A DNA stretch of 64,000 nt from an uncultured Eubacteriales bacterium (GCA_902786815.1 CADADV010000014.1:1-64000); one strand, 5' to 3'. Numbered from the stretch's first letter, positions 48,284 through 60,239 are shown. Notes: generated by a model not told the origin, from the sequence alone. Numbers and translations are program-made.

Positions 48284-48745
48284 ATGGACAAAAGACCGAA
48301 CTGGGATGAGTATTTCATGGATTTCGCGGTGCTGACCGCGAGAAGATCCACCTGCCTGAGACGACAGGTCGGCGCTGTGATCGTGCAGGACAAACACATC
48401 ATTGCGACCGGATACAACGGCGCGCCGAGAGGGATCGAACACTGCGGAGAGCGGGAAGGCGGATGCCTCCGCGAGCAGCTGGGCGTTCCGTCAGGCGAGA
48501 AGCACGAACTGTGCAGAGCGCTTCACGCAGAACAGAACGCCATCATTCAGGCGGCGACGCTGGGTCAGAGTGTGGAAGGCGCGACGATCTACATCACGCA
48601 TCAGCCGTGTGTGATCTGCGCGAAGATGATCATCAACGCGGGGATCCAGAGAATCGTCGTCAGGGAAGGGTATCCTGACGAACTGGCAGTTGAAATACTG
48701 AAAGAAGCCGGTCTTAGAATCGTAATGCTGGGAGAAACAAGTTGA
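48284..48745 (+). CDS. dCMP / cytidine deaminase family protein
   Basis: The 153-residue enzyme has the zinc site of deoxycytidylate deaminases: [10 protein letters not shown] (His and catalytic Glu) and [16 protein letters not shown] (two Cys). N-terminal [21 protein letters not shown] and TGYNGAPRG are typical of ComEB-type dCMP deaminases, which supply dUMP for thymidylate synthesis. ATG 48284 follows CAGGAGAGGGTT. The stop overlaps the next start by four bases. The gap before it has an inverted repeat AATCGA/TCGATT (48244-48264). Confidence 0.88.
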   Translation: MDKRPNWDEYFMDFAVLTARRSTCLRRQVGAVIVQDKHIIATGYNGAPRGIEHCGEREGGCLREQLGVPSGEKHELCRALHAEQNAIIQAATLGQSVEGATIYITHQPCVICAKMIINAGIQRIVVREGYPDELAVEILKEAGLRIVMLGETS

Positions 48746-49878
48746 CCGCAACAAGCTTTAGCCTATGGGCACCCCTTGTGGTCGCCGCTCTTGTGACGGC
48801 ATTGATCACGCCTCTGTCCATCCTGATAGCGCCGAAACTCGGCGCCATGGATGTGCCGAGGGATGCGCGGAGAGTCCATAACAAACCTATGCCGAGATTC
48901 GGAGGCATAGCCATATACGCGGGAATCATGGTTGGGCTCGCGATGTTCGCTCAGACCCAGCGGCATCTTCCGGCCATCATGGTCGGCTGTACGCTGATTT
49001 ACATCCTGGGCGCCATCGATGACCTCAAAGGAATGAAACCCATTGTGAAGTTCGCAGGACAGGTCGTCAGTGCCAGCGTTGTTTTTGCAATGGGCCTGAG
49101 AATCAATTTCGTAACAAACTGGTTCGGAGAGGGTCATATGGACCTGGGCATCGCCGTGTGCTATTTTGTGACGGTGATCTGGCTTGTTGCAATCACGAAC
49201 GCTGTGAATCTCGTAGACGGTCTGGATGGTCTGGCCGCAGGCATCAGCGCCATCTCTGCCCTATCCATCGCCTATATTTCCTATATCCACGGCTGGTACG
49301 GTCCGACGATCTGCATGATGGTGCTGGCAGGTGCATGTATCGGCTTCCTGCCGTTCAATTTCCATCCGGCGAAGACATTCATGGGTGACGGCGGCTCACA
49401 GCTTCTCGGTTTTTCCATTGCAGCGCTGTCGGTTCTCGGTACCGTTAAGAGCGCCACGGTGGTCGCCGTTGTGATCCCGGTTCTGGTACTGGGCCTTCCG
49501 ATCATCGACACAGCCATGGCTATCGTCAGACGGACACTCCGTCATCAGTCGATCGCTTCTGCAGACAAGGAGCATCTCCATCACCGCATCCTGCGTGCAG
49601 GCTTCGGGCAAAGGCGCGCCGTGCTGCTGATGTACAGCGTCAGCGGGATCATGGGGATCATGGCGATCCTTTACAGCCGCGATCTGTTCATCGAATGTAT
49701 CGGACTGGCCTTTATTGCTGCGATGATCATCGGCGTCCTTATGACGGATACAGGAACGAACAAGGTCAGCCTCAGAGGTTACAGGATCCTGAAGGAACTG
49801 CCGGATGTGCCGCGGCCTAAGGCAAAGGAAGAAGAGGAAATCAAACGCAAGGCACAAAAGCTTGCTGAAGATGAGTAA
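48742..49878 (+). CDS. Polyprenyl-phosphate GlcNAc-1-phosphate transferase (TagO/WecA-like)
   Basis: The 378-residue membrane enzyme starts at TTG 48742, overlapping the deaminase stop (TTGA) with GGGAG upstream. It has about ten membrane helices and the MraY/WecA motifs [28 protein letters not shown] (Asp-Asp), [31 protein letters not shown] and a His-rich [14 protein letters not shown]. It links GlcNAc-1-phosphate to undecaprenyl phosphate, the first step of wall teichoic acid or other surface glycans. Confidence 0.9.
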   Translation: MTATSFSLWAPLVVAALVTALITPLSILIAPKLGAMDVPRDARRVHNKPMPRFGGIAIYAGIMVGLAMFAQTQRHLPAIMVGCTLIYILGAIDDLKGMKPIVKFAGQVVSASVVFAMGLRINFVTNWFGEGHMDLGIAVCYFVTVIWLVAITNAVNLVDGLDGLAAGISAISALSIAYISYIHGWYGPTICMMVLAGACIGFLPFNFHPAKTFMGDGGSQLLGFSIAALSVLGTVKSATVVAVVIPVLVLGLPIIDTAMAIVRRTLRHQSIASADKEHLHHRILRAGFGQRRAVLLMYSVSGIMGIMAILYSRDLFIECIGLAFIAAMIIGVLMTDTGTNKVSLRGYRILKELPDVPRPKAKEEEEIKRKAQKLAEDE

Positions 49879-51246
49879 ATGACAGAAACGCTGAACACGA
49901 TCGACAATAAAAAAATGATGAAACAGGTAGGCCTCATTGCGGGGCCTATTGCCTTACAGAGCCTCATTGCGTCGAGCCTCAACCTGGTCGATAACCTGAT
50001 GATCGGAGGGCTCGGTGAGCTGGCTCTCAATGCAGTCGGCGTTTCCATGCAATGCTTCTTTGTCTTTTGGATGCTGGTCTTCGGGTTCTCCAGCGGAAAC
50101 GCCACGTTTATGGCACAGTTCTTTGGCTCAGGCGATCACGTGAACATCCGCAGGACGACGGGATTTGCCCTGACCGTCAATTTCGGCATGGGCGTCCTGT
50201 TTTTTCTGGTGGGGGTGCTGCTTCCGGAATATGTGCTCCGGATCTTTACGAACATCCCCGAGGTCATTGAAGCAGGAACGCCTTATGTCAGGACCGGAGC
50301 CTTCTGCTTTCTGCTGATCCCCATCACACAGAGTTTCACCATCGCGCTGCGCGCGACCCAGCAGACACACCTGCCGCTGATCGCCAGCGTGACAGGCTTT
50401 TGCATGAATACTTTCTTTAACTACTGTCTGATCTACGGACACTTCGGGATGCCCCGCCTTGAGATCCAAGGTGCCGCGGTGGCGACAGTCATCGCCAGAG
50501 CAGTCGAGCTTTCGATCGTGCTTTACTTCATTTTTATTAGGGGCAATATCGTCAAAGGGGAAATCAGGGAATATTTCAGCTACGGCAGGGATCTGGCGAT
50601 GAGGATCATCCGCAACTCGATCCCGACCACGCTGAACGAGACACTATGGGGGTTGGGAACATCCATGTATGTTGCTGCCTTTGCGCGGATCGGAGTTACG
50701 GCAGGTGCGGCATTTCAGGCGTGCAGTACGATCAGCAATATTTTCTCGATGCTGGCGTTCAGCGTCGGTGACGCAGCGCTGATTCTCATCGGGCAGAGGC
50801 TTGGCGAAGGCAGGTTTAAAGAAGCCTATGGTATGGGAAAGCAGATGCTTCTGCTTGGCCTGATCGTCGGCGTTGTCATGGGCGGAATAGCGCTCCTGTT
50901 CGGTAAACCGATTCTGGGCCTCTTTGAGTTCACGCCCGCCGGCGCAGAGATGGCGTGGAAAACCTTTATCGTCTATTCCTGTATGCTATGGCTGGAGGTA
51001 TACAACGGCATCCTGGTCACAGGGATCCTGCGGTGCGGCGGAGACACCCGTTTCGCTGCGATTGCGGATGTTGCAACGGTGTGGATCATCGGAGTGCCGG
51101 CAGCATTCATTACTTCGCTGTACCTCGGGTGGCCCATTTACCTGGCAGTCATGGCGGTCCGCTGTGAGGCGGTCGTCAAGGGAATCCTCGTCACGATCCG
51201 GTTTGTCTCGAAGAAATGGGTCCGCAATGTGATTGATGGACTTTAG
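49879..51246 (+). CDS. MATE-family multidrug exporter
   Basis: The 455-residue membrane protein has about twelve helices and the MATE pattern: IAGPIALQSLIASSLNLVDN near the start, VSMQCFFVFWMLVFGFSSGNATF, and a mirrored second half with SIPTTLNETLWGLGTSMY. Such proteins export cationic drugs using Na+ or H+. The ATG directly follows the previous stop, and there is no clear ribosome site, suggesting translational coupling. Substrate unknown. Confidence 0.9.
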   Translation: MTETLNTIDNKKMMKQVGLIAGPIALQSLIASSLNLVDNLMIGGLGELALNAVGVSMQCFFVFWMLVFGFSSGNATFMAQFFGSGDHVNIRRTTGFALTVNFGMGVLFFLVGVLLPEYVLRIFTNIPEVIEAGTPYVRTGAFCFLLIPITQSFTIALRATQQTHLPLIASVTGFCMNTFFNYCLIYGHFGMPRLEIQGAAVATVIARAVELSIVLYFIFIRGNIVKGEIREYFSYGRDLAMRIIRNSIPTTLNETLWGLGTSMYVAAFARIGVTAGAAFQACSTISNIFSMLAFSVGDAALILIGQRLGEGRFKEAYGMGKQMLLLGLIVGVVMGGIALLFGKPILGLFEFTPAGAEMAWKTFIVYSCMLWLEVYNGILVTGILRCGGDTRFAAIADVATVWIIGVPAAFITSLYLGWPIYLAVMAVRCEAVVKGILVTIRFVSKKWVRNVIDGL

Positions 51247-51376
51247 ACAAGTCAGTCGAGGCATACCGCAAACTAGTTATAAAACGGATAAAAAAACATT
51301 TTTAGCACATTCGGCGAATTGCCCATTCAGCCTTGTGGCAGTTGAATCCGTTAATATTTTAATTAATGTTTTGTAG

Positions 51377-51404
51377 TTGAAATAACAGCAAAATCATGTA
51401 TAAT
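51377..51404 (+). promoter_or_regulatory. ATP synthase operon promoter
   Basis: TTGAAA (51377-51382), 16-base spacer, TATAAT (51399-51404). A GGAAGGG ribosome-like site follows at 51451. The stretch 51247-51376 holds no gene. Confidence 0.7.
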
Positions 51405-51500
51405 TAATACTAACTTTAATAACAGTTTCATAAGAATATTTTTTAGGTTGGAAGGGCAGGCGTGTGACTCAGAAACGAGATAATCTTATACGGCGTTGTA

Positions 51501-51908
51501 ATGGCAGCCGTTGCCGAGGGAATCTCTCTTCTCGTAATCGGACCCAGCGCCCTGTTCGCCGCAGGCCTGGCTGCCGGCACGGCGGTGTCTATTCTGGGAT
51601 TCATCATTCTGGTCAAAACAGGTGAGACCCTGATGGAAGAGTCGAAGAAGTCCCCTATACTTCTCGGTTATATTGTGAGGCTGTTTTTATACGGAGCCGT
51701 ATTTTTTGTATGCATCAAACTGAGTCTGCCCTGCGGATTCGGATGCGGGATCGGCTTCGTGACTATACACTTCGGAATCATGTTCCTATACGGCATAGTG
51801 TATAAGTTCATCAAGAAAAAGAAGAATCCTCTCAACGACTGGACCGAACCAAAAGAATGGAACGATCTGAGCGTATACGATGACGAGGATGACTGGCCGA
51901 CACTCTAA
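51501..51908 (+). CDS. ATP synthase subunit I-like membrane protein, start region anomalous
   Basis: The 135-residue reading frame has hydrophobic helices (GISLLVIGPSALFAAGLAAG; TAVSILGFIILV; IVRLFLYGAVFFVCI; IGFVTIHFGIMFLYGIVY) and a charged C terminus. Its place just before atpB fits the small AtpI-type subunit that helps assemble the c-ring. ATG 51501 has no ribosome site. The frame upstream continues as EIILYGVV back to a stop near 51465, completing the first helix. A good site (GGAAGGG, 51451-51457) points to GTG 51463 in another frame. A one-base frameshift near 51470-51480 would join them. The frameshift is either real or a sequence error. Confidence 0.6.
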   Translation: MAAVAEGISLLVIGPSALFAAGLAAGTAVSILGFIILVKTGETLMEESKKSPILLGYIVRLFLYGAVFFVCIKLSLPCGFGCGIGFVTIHFGIMFLYGIVYKFIKKKKNPLNDWTEPKEWNDLSVYDDEDDWPTL

Positions 51909-51922
51909 GGAGGTGACAGCGA

Positions 51923-52657
51923 ATGGAATTAGGACCACGGATCATTTTTAGAATCGGAAGTGTTCCTATCAGCGAAACAGTATGCTGGTGTCTTATTGTA
52001 AGTATCGCCATACTGATTTTCGCGTTCCTTGCGACACGCAAAATGCAGACAGTTCCGCACGGCGCCCAGCTTCTGGGCGAGATGCTCGTGGGGTTCGTCT
52101 ACAAGATGGTCAAGGATGTCATGGGCGATGTATCAGAAAAGTTCGCCCCGTACTGCGGTACACTGATCGTGTTCCTTGGCCTGGGCAGTATGCTCGGACT
52201 GCTCGATCTCAGACCGACCACATCCGACCTGAACTGCACATTCCCACTGGCGCTTGTTACGTTTGTGCTGATCCACTACAATGCGGTCAAGGCGCAGACG
52301 GCCAAGGGCTACATCAAAGAACTCTCTTCACCGTACCCGTTCATGCTTCCGCTGAATATCATCAGTGACAGTATGTTCCCGGTCACGCTGGCATGCCGAC
52401 TCTTCGGTAACATTCTGGCCGGCGTTATTCTCATGGGTCTGGTCTACAGCGGACTGCACACAGCATCAGCTGCGCTGGTCAACGCGTTCGCAGAACCGGA
52501 TATCGCGAGGGAAGCAGTCATACCGTTCTTCCAGATCGGCTGGCCGCTGATCCTGAACTTCTGGTTTGACATGTTCGAGCCGATACTGCAGGCATACATC
52601 TTCGTCATGCTGACAATGGTATTCATCGACAACGGCAGACACCCAGTAGAAAGTTAA
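51923..52657 (+). CDS. atpB: ATP synthase Fo subunit a
   Basis: The 244-residue membrane subunit has the essential Arg in LACRLFGNILAG (near residue 155) and the late helix WPLILNFWFDMFEPILQAYIF. It forms the ion path against the c-ring. ATG 51923 follows AAGGAGGTGACAGCGA. The N terminus is short, as in clostridial versions. Confidence 0.95.
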   Translation: MELGPRIIFRIGSVPISETVCWCLIVSIAILIFAFLATRKMQTVPHGAQLLGEMLVGFVYKMVKDVMGDVSEKFAPYCGTLIVFLGLGSMLGLLDLRPTTSDLNCTFPLALVTFVLIHYNAVKAQTAKGYIKELSSPYPFMLPLNIISDSMFPVTLACRLFGNILAGVILMGLVYSGLHTASAALVNAFAEPDIAREAVIPFFQIGWPLILNFWFDMFEPILQAYIFVMLTMVFIDNGRHPVES

Positions 52658-52681
52658 AGAGCATTAATGGTAGAGAGTTAA
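52646..52681 (+). repeat. Imperfect duplication over atpB stop
   Basis: GTAGAAAGTTAA (52646-52657, containing the TAA stop) recurs as GTAGAGAGTTAA at 52670-52681. Confidence 0.75.
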
Positions 52682-52772
52682 TGCAAAAGCATGAAATCCG
52701 GGTCGGGATGCCTTTGCAGGAGCGCAGGACGAACCGGTTTCAGATATTTGTTTTCAAATCAATAACAAATGA

Positions 52773-53048
<276 letters not shown>

Positions 53049-53097
53049 GTTCCCGGAAGTTAATGCGCATATGATTTATTAGGAAGGAGGAACAGCC

Positions 53098-53597
53098 ATG
53101 GAAATGACACAGGGGCTTATTGAATTCAACTGGTCATCACTGATGATTCTATGCAATGTATTCATCCTGTACATCATACTTCGGAAGTTCTTCTGGGAAA
53201 AGATAAAGAAATTCATGGATGACAGAGCTGCGGCCGTGCAGGACGCGATCGACGCGGCGGAGGCTGTGAACAAGAGGGCCGATGAGAAGATGGCCAGCTA
53301 CAGCAAGCGCATCGCCAACGTCGAAGAGGAAGGTCGTGAGATCATCAAGGCCTCCAAGCAGCAGGCGGACGCCCAGGCTCAGATCATCATCGAAGAAGCC
53401 CGTAAACAGGCGAGCGATATCATCGCAAAGGCCGAAAGAACCATCGAACAGGAACGTCTCGCGGCTACAGAAGAAATGCGTAAGGAGATCGCTTCTATTG
53501 CCATGCTTGCGGCTGAACAGATCGTCGGCAAAGAGATCGACAACGTCGGACAGGACGCGATCATCGATCAGGTAATTGAGGATGCGAGGAGTGCGAA

Positions 53598-53610
<13 letters not shown>
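53098..53610 (+). CDS. atpF: ATP synthase Fo subunit b
   Basis: The 170-residue protein has one N-terminal membrane helix (LMILCNVFILYIILRKFFW) and then a long charged helix (about 40-150) that forms the peripheral stalk. ATG 53098 follows AGGAAGGAGGAACAGCC. The end overlaps atpH by 13 bases. Confidence 0.93.
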
Positions 53611-55729
<2,119 letters not shown>

Positions 55730-55744
55730 AGGAGGTGTGATTGA

Positions 55745-56611
55745 ATGGCTACAGAGTCCATACAAGACATCAAAAGGCGTATAAAATCTGTAAGCAGCAC
55801 AGAGAGAATCACCAACTCCATGAAGCTTGTCTCGGCCGGTAAACTGAGAAAAGCCAAAGCGATCTTTGAGAAGACGAATGAGAACTCTCACTTTATCACC
55901 AACACGATACAGGAGCTGTTCAACTCCGGCTCGGAGATCCCGCAGGAATATCTGGCAGGGAACAGAGAGATCAAGACGACGGCGTACATTGTCGTAACCA
56001 GCGGCAGGGGCCTTTGCGGCGGATTCAACAGCAACATCATCAAGGAAGCGCAGAGGGAAATCGACGCCGACTGGGAACCGCCGGTGATCGTTGCGGTCGG
56101 AAGCAAAGGCAAGGAGTACTTCGAGAAGCACGGATATGAGATCCACAGTTCTTATCTGGCCCCGCCGGAGAGCATCTCGTTCCTGGAGACGAAGGAACTG
56201 TCCGCACCGATTCTCGAGATGTATGACAACAAAGAAATCGACGAGGTCGTTCTGATCTACACATCCTTTATCAGCACGATGGAACAGCAGGTAAAGAACG
56301 AGGTCATCCTGCCTTTCGAGGTCGAGACAGATCCGGAATTTATGACGACCAACAAGTTCGTTGAGTATGAGCCCTCGGTAGAGGCTGTGTTCAACTATCT
56401 TGTTCCGAAATTCGTTGAAACAAAAATATACTCTGCTGTTGTCGAGTCAGCCACCTGTGAGCACGCCGCCCGCAGAATGGCCATGGAGAACGCAACAGAT
56501 AACGCCAGAGAGATGCTGGATGACCTGAACCTGAACTACAACAGGGCACGTCAGTCGGCTATCACTGATGAAATCATAGAAATCGTCGCTGGTTCTGAAG
56601 CGCAGAGCTAG
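55745..56611 (+). CDS. atpG: ATP synthase F1 subunit gamma
   Basis: The 288-residue shaft subunit begins SIQDIKRRIKSVSSTERITN and ends with ENATDNAREMLDDLNLNYNRARQSAITDEI-type sequence, shown by its first part. The conserved GLCGGFNSN is near residue 85. ATG 55745 follows GAGGAGGTGTGATTGA. Confidence 0.96.
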   Translation: MATESIQDIKRRIKSVSSTERITNSMKLVSAGKLRKAKAIFEKTNENSHFITNTIQELFNSGSEIPQEYLAGNREIKTTAYIVVTSGRGLCGGFNSNIIKEAQREIDADWEPPVIVAVGSKGKEYFEKHGYEIHSSYLAPPESISFLETKELSAPILEMYDNKEIDEVVLIYTSFISTMEQQVKNEVILPFEVETDPEFMTTNKFVEYEPSVEAVFNYLVPKFVETKIYSAVVESATCEHAARRMAMENATDNAREMLDDLNLNYNRARQSAITDEIIEIVAGSEAQS

Positions 56612-58051
<1,440 letters not shown>

Positions 58052-58088
58052 TTCAGCTATCAGCGCAAACGCGTAGCGAGGTTCAGTT

Positions 58089-58526
58089 ATGGCAACTAAC
58101 AGCGTAAGATTAGAAGTAATAACACCATCCAAGTTGTTCTACCGCGGCGAGGTCGAACTCGTCATCGTGACAACGCTCGATGGTGACGAAGGATTCATGG
58201 CAGGTCACGTCTGGGCGTGCAAGCTCCTTGACGTGGGCGAACTCTGGATCCAGGAGAAGGGCGCAGCGAAAAACGAGTGGCGTGTTGCCGCCGTCTCGCG
58301 CGGCTTCATCGATGTCAAGGACAGCATCGTCATCTACACAGACGCAGTCGAATGGTCCGAAGACATCGATATGGATCGTGTTCTCAGCGAGAAGGCCAAA
58401 GCCGAAGACTGGCTCGTCAAGCACCCCGACGCCGACGAAGACTCGGCCGAGATGCAGAACGCCAAGCTCATACTCGCCAAAGCCGAAATCCGAAAGAACG
58501 TGGCCGACGGAGGCCACAGGCACTAA
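58089..58526 (+). CDS. atpC: ATP synthase F1 subunit epsilon
   Basis: The 145-residue protein begins VRLEVITPSKLFYRGEVELV and has an N-terminal beta barrel, then two C-terminal helices (SEKAKAEDWLVKH; AEMQNAKLILAKAEIRKNVA). It inhibits ATP hydrolysis and links to the c-ring. The C-terminal helices lack the usual long Arg/Lys pattern. The operon ends here with a strong terminator. Confidence 0.92.
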   Translation: MATNSVRLEVITPSKLFYRGEVELVIVTTLDGDEGFMAGHVWACKLLDVGELWIQEKGAAKNEWRVAAVSRGFIDVKDSIVIYTDAVEWSEDIDMDRVLSEKAKAEDWLVKHPDADEDSAEMQNAKLILAKAEIRKNVADGGHRH

Positions 58527-58538
58527 AGTGTTGTGCAG

Positions 58539-58564
58539 CGGCCCGGAATTCCGGGCCGTTTTTT
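58539..58564 (+). terminator. Terminator of ATP synthase operon
   Basis: CGGCCCGG-aatt-CCGGGCCG followed by TTTTTT. Confidence 0.95.
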
Positions 58565-58567
58565 ATT

Positions 58568-58615
58568 GCGGCTGCGCGCGGCCACGCCGGCGCTGCGGCT
58601 CGCGGCCGCAGCCGC
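58568..58615. repeat. Very G+C-rich hairpin region
   Basis: GCGGCTGCG (58568-58576) pairs with CGCAGCCGC (58607-58615), and nested parts (GCTGCGG/CCGCAGC) also pair. Nearly all of 58566-58640 is G or C. No reading frame is convincing. Confidence 0.55.
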
Positions 58616-58645
58616 CCCGGCGGCGCTGACGGCCCTGGAGCCAAT

Positions 58646-58688
58646 AAGTATCACGATTCGCTTAAGAATACGGTAAATCGTGATACTT
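58646..58688. repeat. Palindrome A of flanking unit 1
   Basis: Arms AAGTATCACGATT and AATCGTGATACTT, 13 bp perfect, 17-base loop. Confidence 0.9.
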
Positions 58689-58717
58689 TTCATCTGATTT
58701 GAGCCCAATAGGGGTAT

Positions 58718-58762
58718 TGACTATCACGATAAAGGATGGAATAGCGTAAATCGTGATAGTCA
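58718..58762. repeat. Palindrome B of flanking unit 1
   Basis: Arms TGACTATCACGAT and ATCGTGATAGTCA, 13 bp perfect, 19-base loop. The outer bases differ from A but are changed on both arms together. Confidence 0.9.
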
Positions 58763-58803
58763 GACAAGCAAATCACTCATTCTTGCCCGAATAATGGGAG
58801 AAA

Positions 58804-58842
58804 GTATCACGATTCGACCTCTGGAATGCAATATCGTGATAC
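58804..58842. repeat. Palindrome C of flanking unit 1
   Basis: Arms GTATCACGAT and ATCGTGATAC, 10 bp, 19-base loop. It is followed by ATATTGGCTCTC, the inverted end of the unit. Palindrome F is nearly identical. Confidence 0.9.
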
Positions 58843-58867
58843 ATATTGGCTCTCAAAAGACAATGGC

Positions 58868-59887
58868 CTAAAACCACAGTCTTGGGAGCACTTCGTTCCG
58901 GAGTATTTCAGCGATTTTTTCCCGCGAGTCCACATCATGCTCAAATGTTTCAATCAAATTGCTGCGGGAAACCGAACGAGTAAACTTTAACACCATCACA
59001 CGTTCACCTGCATTGCTGCGGTATGTAAACTCAAAGCATTTGCCGTGATGCTCCCATATGATTTCTTCACCAGAAGCGAGGATGATTTTGAAATCGTTAT
59101 AAATGCAGAGTCTTCCGGTTCTGGGATTGTAGGCTTTCCATATTGATCCCGGGGAATTCATCCATTCGAGTTCCTTAGGAACGCGCCAATAGCAGGATGT
59201 ATTCCGGATGTAATATAGATTCCCATTCAGCAGGTTATTCTCGCGAAGATCATGATATAGTTGGTCGACTAGAGGCTGAACCATAATTGACCGCTCTTCT
59301 TCGTAGTGGGCCGGGACAGCGTAATCGTGCAGGGAGTTCATAATGTCACGTTCAGATTTGGATTTCAAAGGGATACCTTCCGTTGAAAAGTGCACCGACG
59401 AAGGATTTTGCGCAAGGGCTTTTTCTACATCGAAGGGCTTTTGCTTGTATTCGCCGGTGTACCACTTAAACTGTTTCGGCGTCATGACAATCCGGGCAAG
59501 GTCCAGGTTGCCGGCCGCATATACTTCAATGAGAGAATGGAGCGACTCAATCAACTGATTTCGCTTCATTATGCTGCCTTTGTCAAGGCGTCCGGTCAGT
59601 TTCAGGATCTCTATAAGCAAAAGCAGGTACTGCCGTCTGGCAAGTAAGTAGATTTCATCAGATGATTTCGCAACGTACTTCTGTATGCCGTTGATTTTTT
59701 TATAAAAAGTCACCTGTTTATTACGCTTGACGTGGAACAGTTTGACTTGCGGCAGGTTCGCAGCCATTCGAACAGTTCTTGCCACGGCGGCATCAACATT
59801 AAAACTGCCGTTAAGGGCAGCATCAATGGATCTCAAAAACGCCCCCGGCTTCATCTTCCCCTTTGGCATTTTTTTCTTCATATTCAT
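58868..59887 (-). CDS. Putative PD-(D/E)XK nuclease-like protein of repeat element
   Basis: The 339-residue protein has a basic N terminus (MNMKKKMPKGKMKPGAFLRS), a helical middle (about 75-165) and a C-terminal half resembling a PD-(D/E)XK nuclease: GIPLKSKSE (Glu179), HYEEE, then NDFKIIL (Asp265, in the place of PDF) and IIWEHHGK (Glu279). The terminal part is beta/alpha with VMVLKFTRSVSRSNL. The start is the ATG at 59887, five bases after GGGAGG on the reverse strand; ATGs at 59890 and 59905 are also in frame. It has its own promoter (59931-59959). Recognition of the flanking palindromes is inference. Confidence 0.55.
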   Translation of the reverse strand: MNMKKKMPKGKMKPGAFLRSIDAALNGSFNVDAAVARTVRMAANLPQVKLFHVKRNKQVTFYKKINGIQKYVAKSSDEIYLLARRQYLLLLIEILKLTGRLDKGSIMKRNQLIESLHSLIEVYAAGNLDLARIVMTPKQFKWYTGEYKQKPFDVEKALAQNPSSVHFSTEGIPLKSKSERDIMNSLHDYAVPAHYEEERSIMVQPLVDQLYHDLRENNLLNGNLYYIRNTSCYWRVPKELEWMNSPGSIWKAYNPRTGRLCIYNDFKIILASGEEIIWEHHGKCFEFTYRSNAGERVMVLKFTRSVSRSNLIETFEHDVDSREKIAEILRNEVLPRLWF

Positions 59888-59930
59888 CATCTCCTCCCAA
59901 CGCAATGATATAAATGGCAGCTATGGAAAA

Positions 59931-59959
59931 ATATTACATCTCTAATGCGCTGATGTCAA
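59931..59959 (-). promoter_or_regulatory. Promoter of nuclease-like gene
   Basis: Reverse strand TTGACA (59959-59954), 17-base spacer, TAATAT (59936-59931). It lies between the gene and palindrome D, so the module carries its own promoter. Confidence 0.8.
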
Positions 59960-59994
59960 CCTCCATATTACTGGATGATTTTCAGAAGCCAAAA

Positions 59995-60035
59995 TGTATC
60001 ATTATATGGCTTGAAACAAAGTGAATCATGATAGT
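59995..60035. repeat. Palindrome D of flanking unit 2 (degenerate)
   Basis: TATCAT (59997-60002) and ATGATA (60028-60033) still pair. The surrounding bases align with palindrome A (AGCCAA.A.GTATCA ... AATCATGATAGTTTT). Confidence 0.6.
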
Positions 60036-60067
60036 TTTGAGGAATTTGGTGCAGAATCGGAATATGG

Positions 60068-60106
60068 CTATCACGATTTGCCATAGATTATCTTAATAAG
60101 TGATAG
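60068..60106. repeat. Palindrome E of flanking unit 2 (partly degenerate)
   Basis: CTATCAC (60068-60074) pairs with GTGATAG (60100-60106). It aligns in order and spacing with palindrome B. Confidence 0.65.
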
Positions 60107-60150
60107 TCTTCTTGCCGGAAGAGCCCCTATCTGTGAAATATCAGGGAAAA

Positions 60151-60189
60151 GTATCACGATTCGGCCCTTGGAACGGGATATCGTGATAC
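60151..60189. repeat. Palindrome F of flanking unit 2
   Basis: Arms GTATCACGAT and ATCGTGATAC, 19-base loop, followed by ATATTGGCTTTC. Nearly identical to palindrome C over about 58 bases. Confidence 0.9.
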
Positions 60190-60210
60190 ATATTGGCTTT
60201 CAAAAAACCT

Positions 60211-60239
60211 TTGACATACGGGGCTTTTCCCTGTATACT
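60211..60239 (+). promoter_or_regulatory. Promoter of rplM-rpsI
   Basis: TTGACA (60211-60216), 17-base spacer, TATACT (60234-60239). It begins 10 bases after the end of the repeat element. Confidence 0.85.

Larger units (their letters stand above)
58638..60200. mobile_element. Putative repeat-plus-nuclease element
   Basis: The outer ends are inverted: GAGCCAATAAGTATCACGAT at 58638-58657 and its reverse complement (18 of 20) ending at 60200. Inside are two direct units of about 216 bp (58638-58853 and 59985-60201) flanking one reverse-strand gene with its own promoter. The element sits exactly between the ATP synthase terminator and the rplM promoter. No transposase is present. It is visibly more A+T-rich than its surroundings. 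Target duplications are not clear. Confidence 0.6.

Noticed and set aside
58646-60189. Regular palindromes considered as a CRISPR array
   Set aside because: The units are imperfect palindromes with variable loops, not identical direct repeats with equal spacers, and no cas genes are present.
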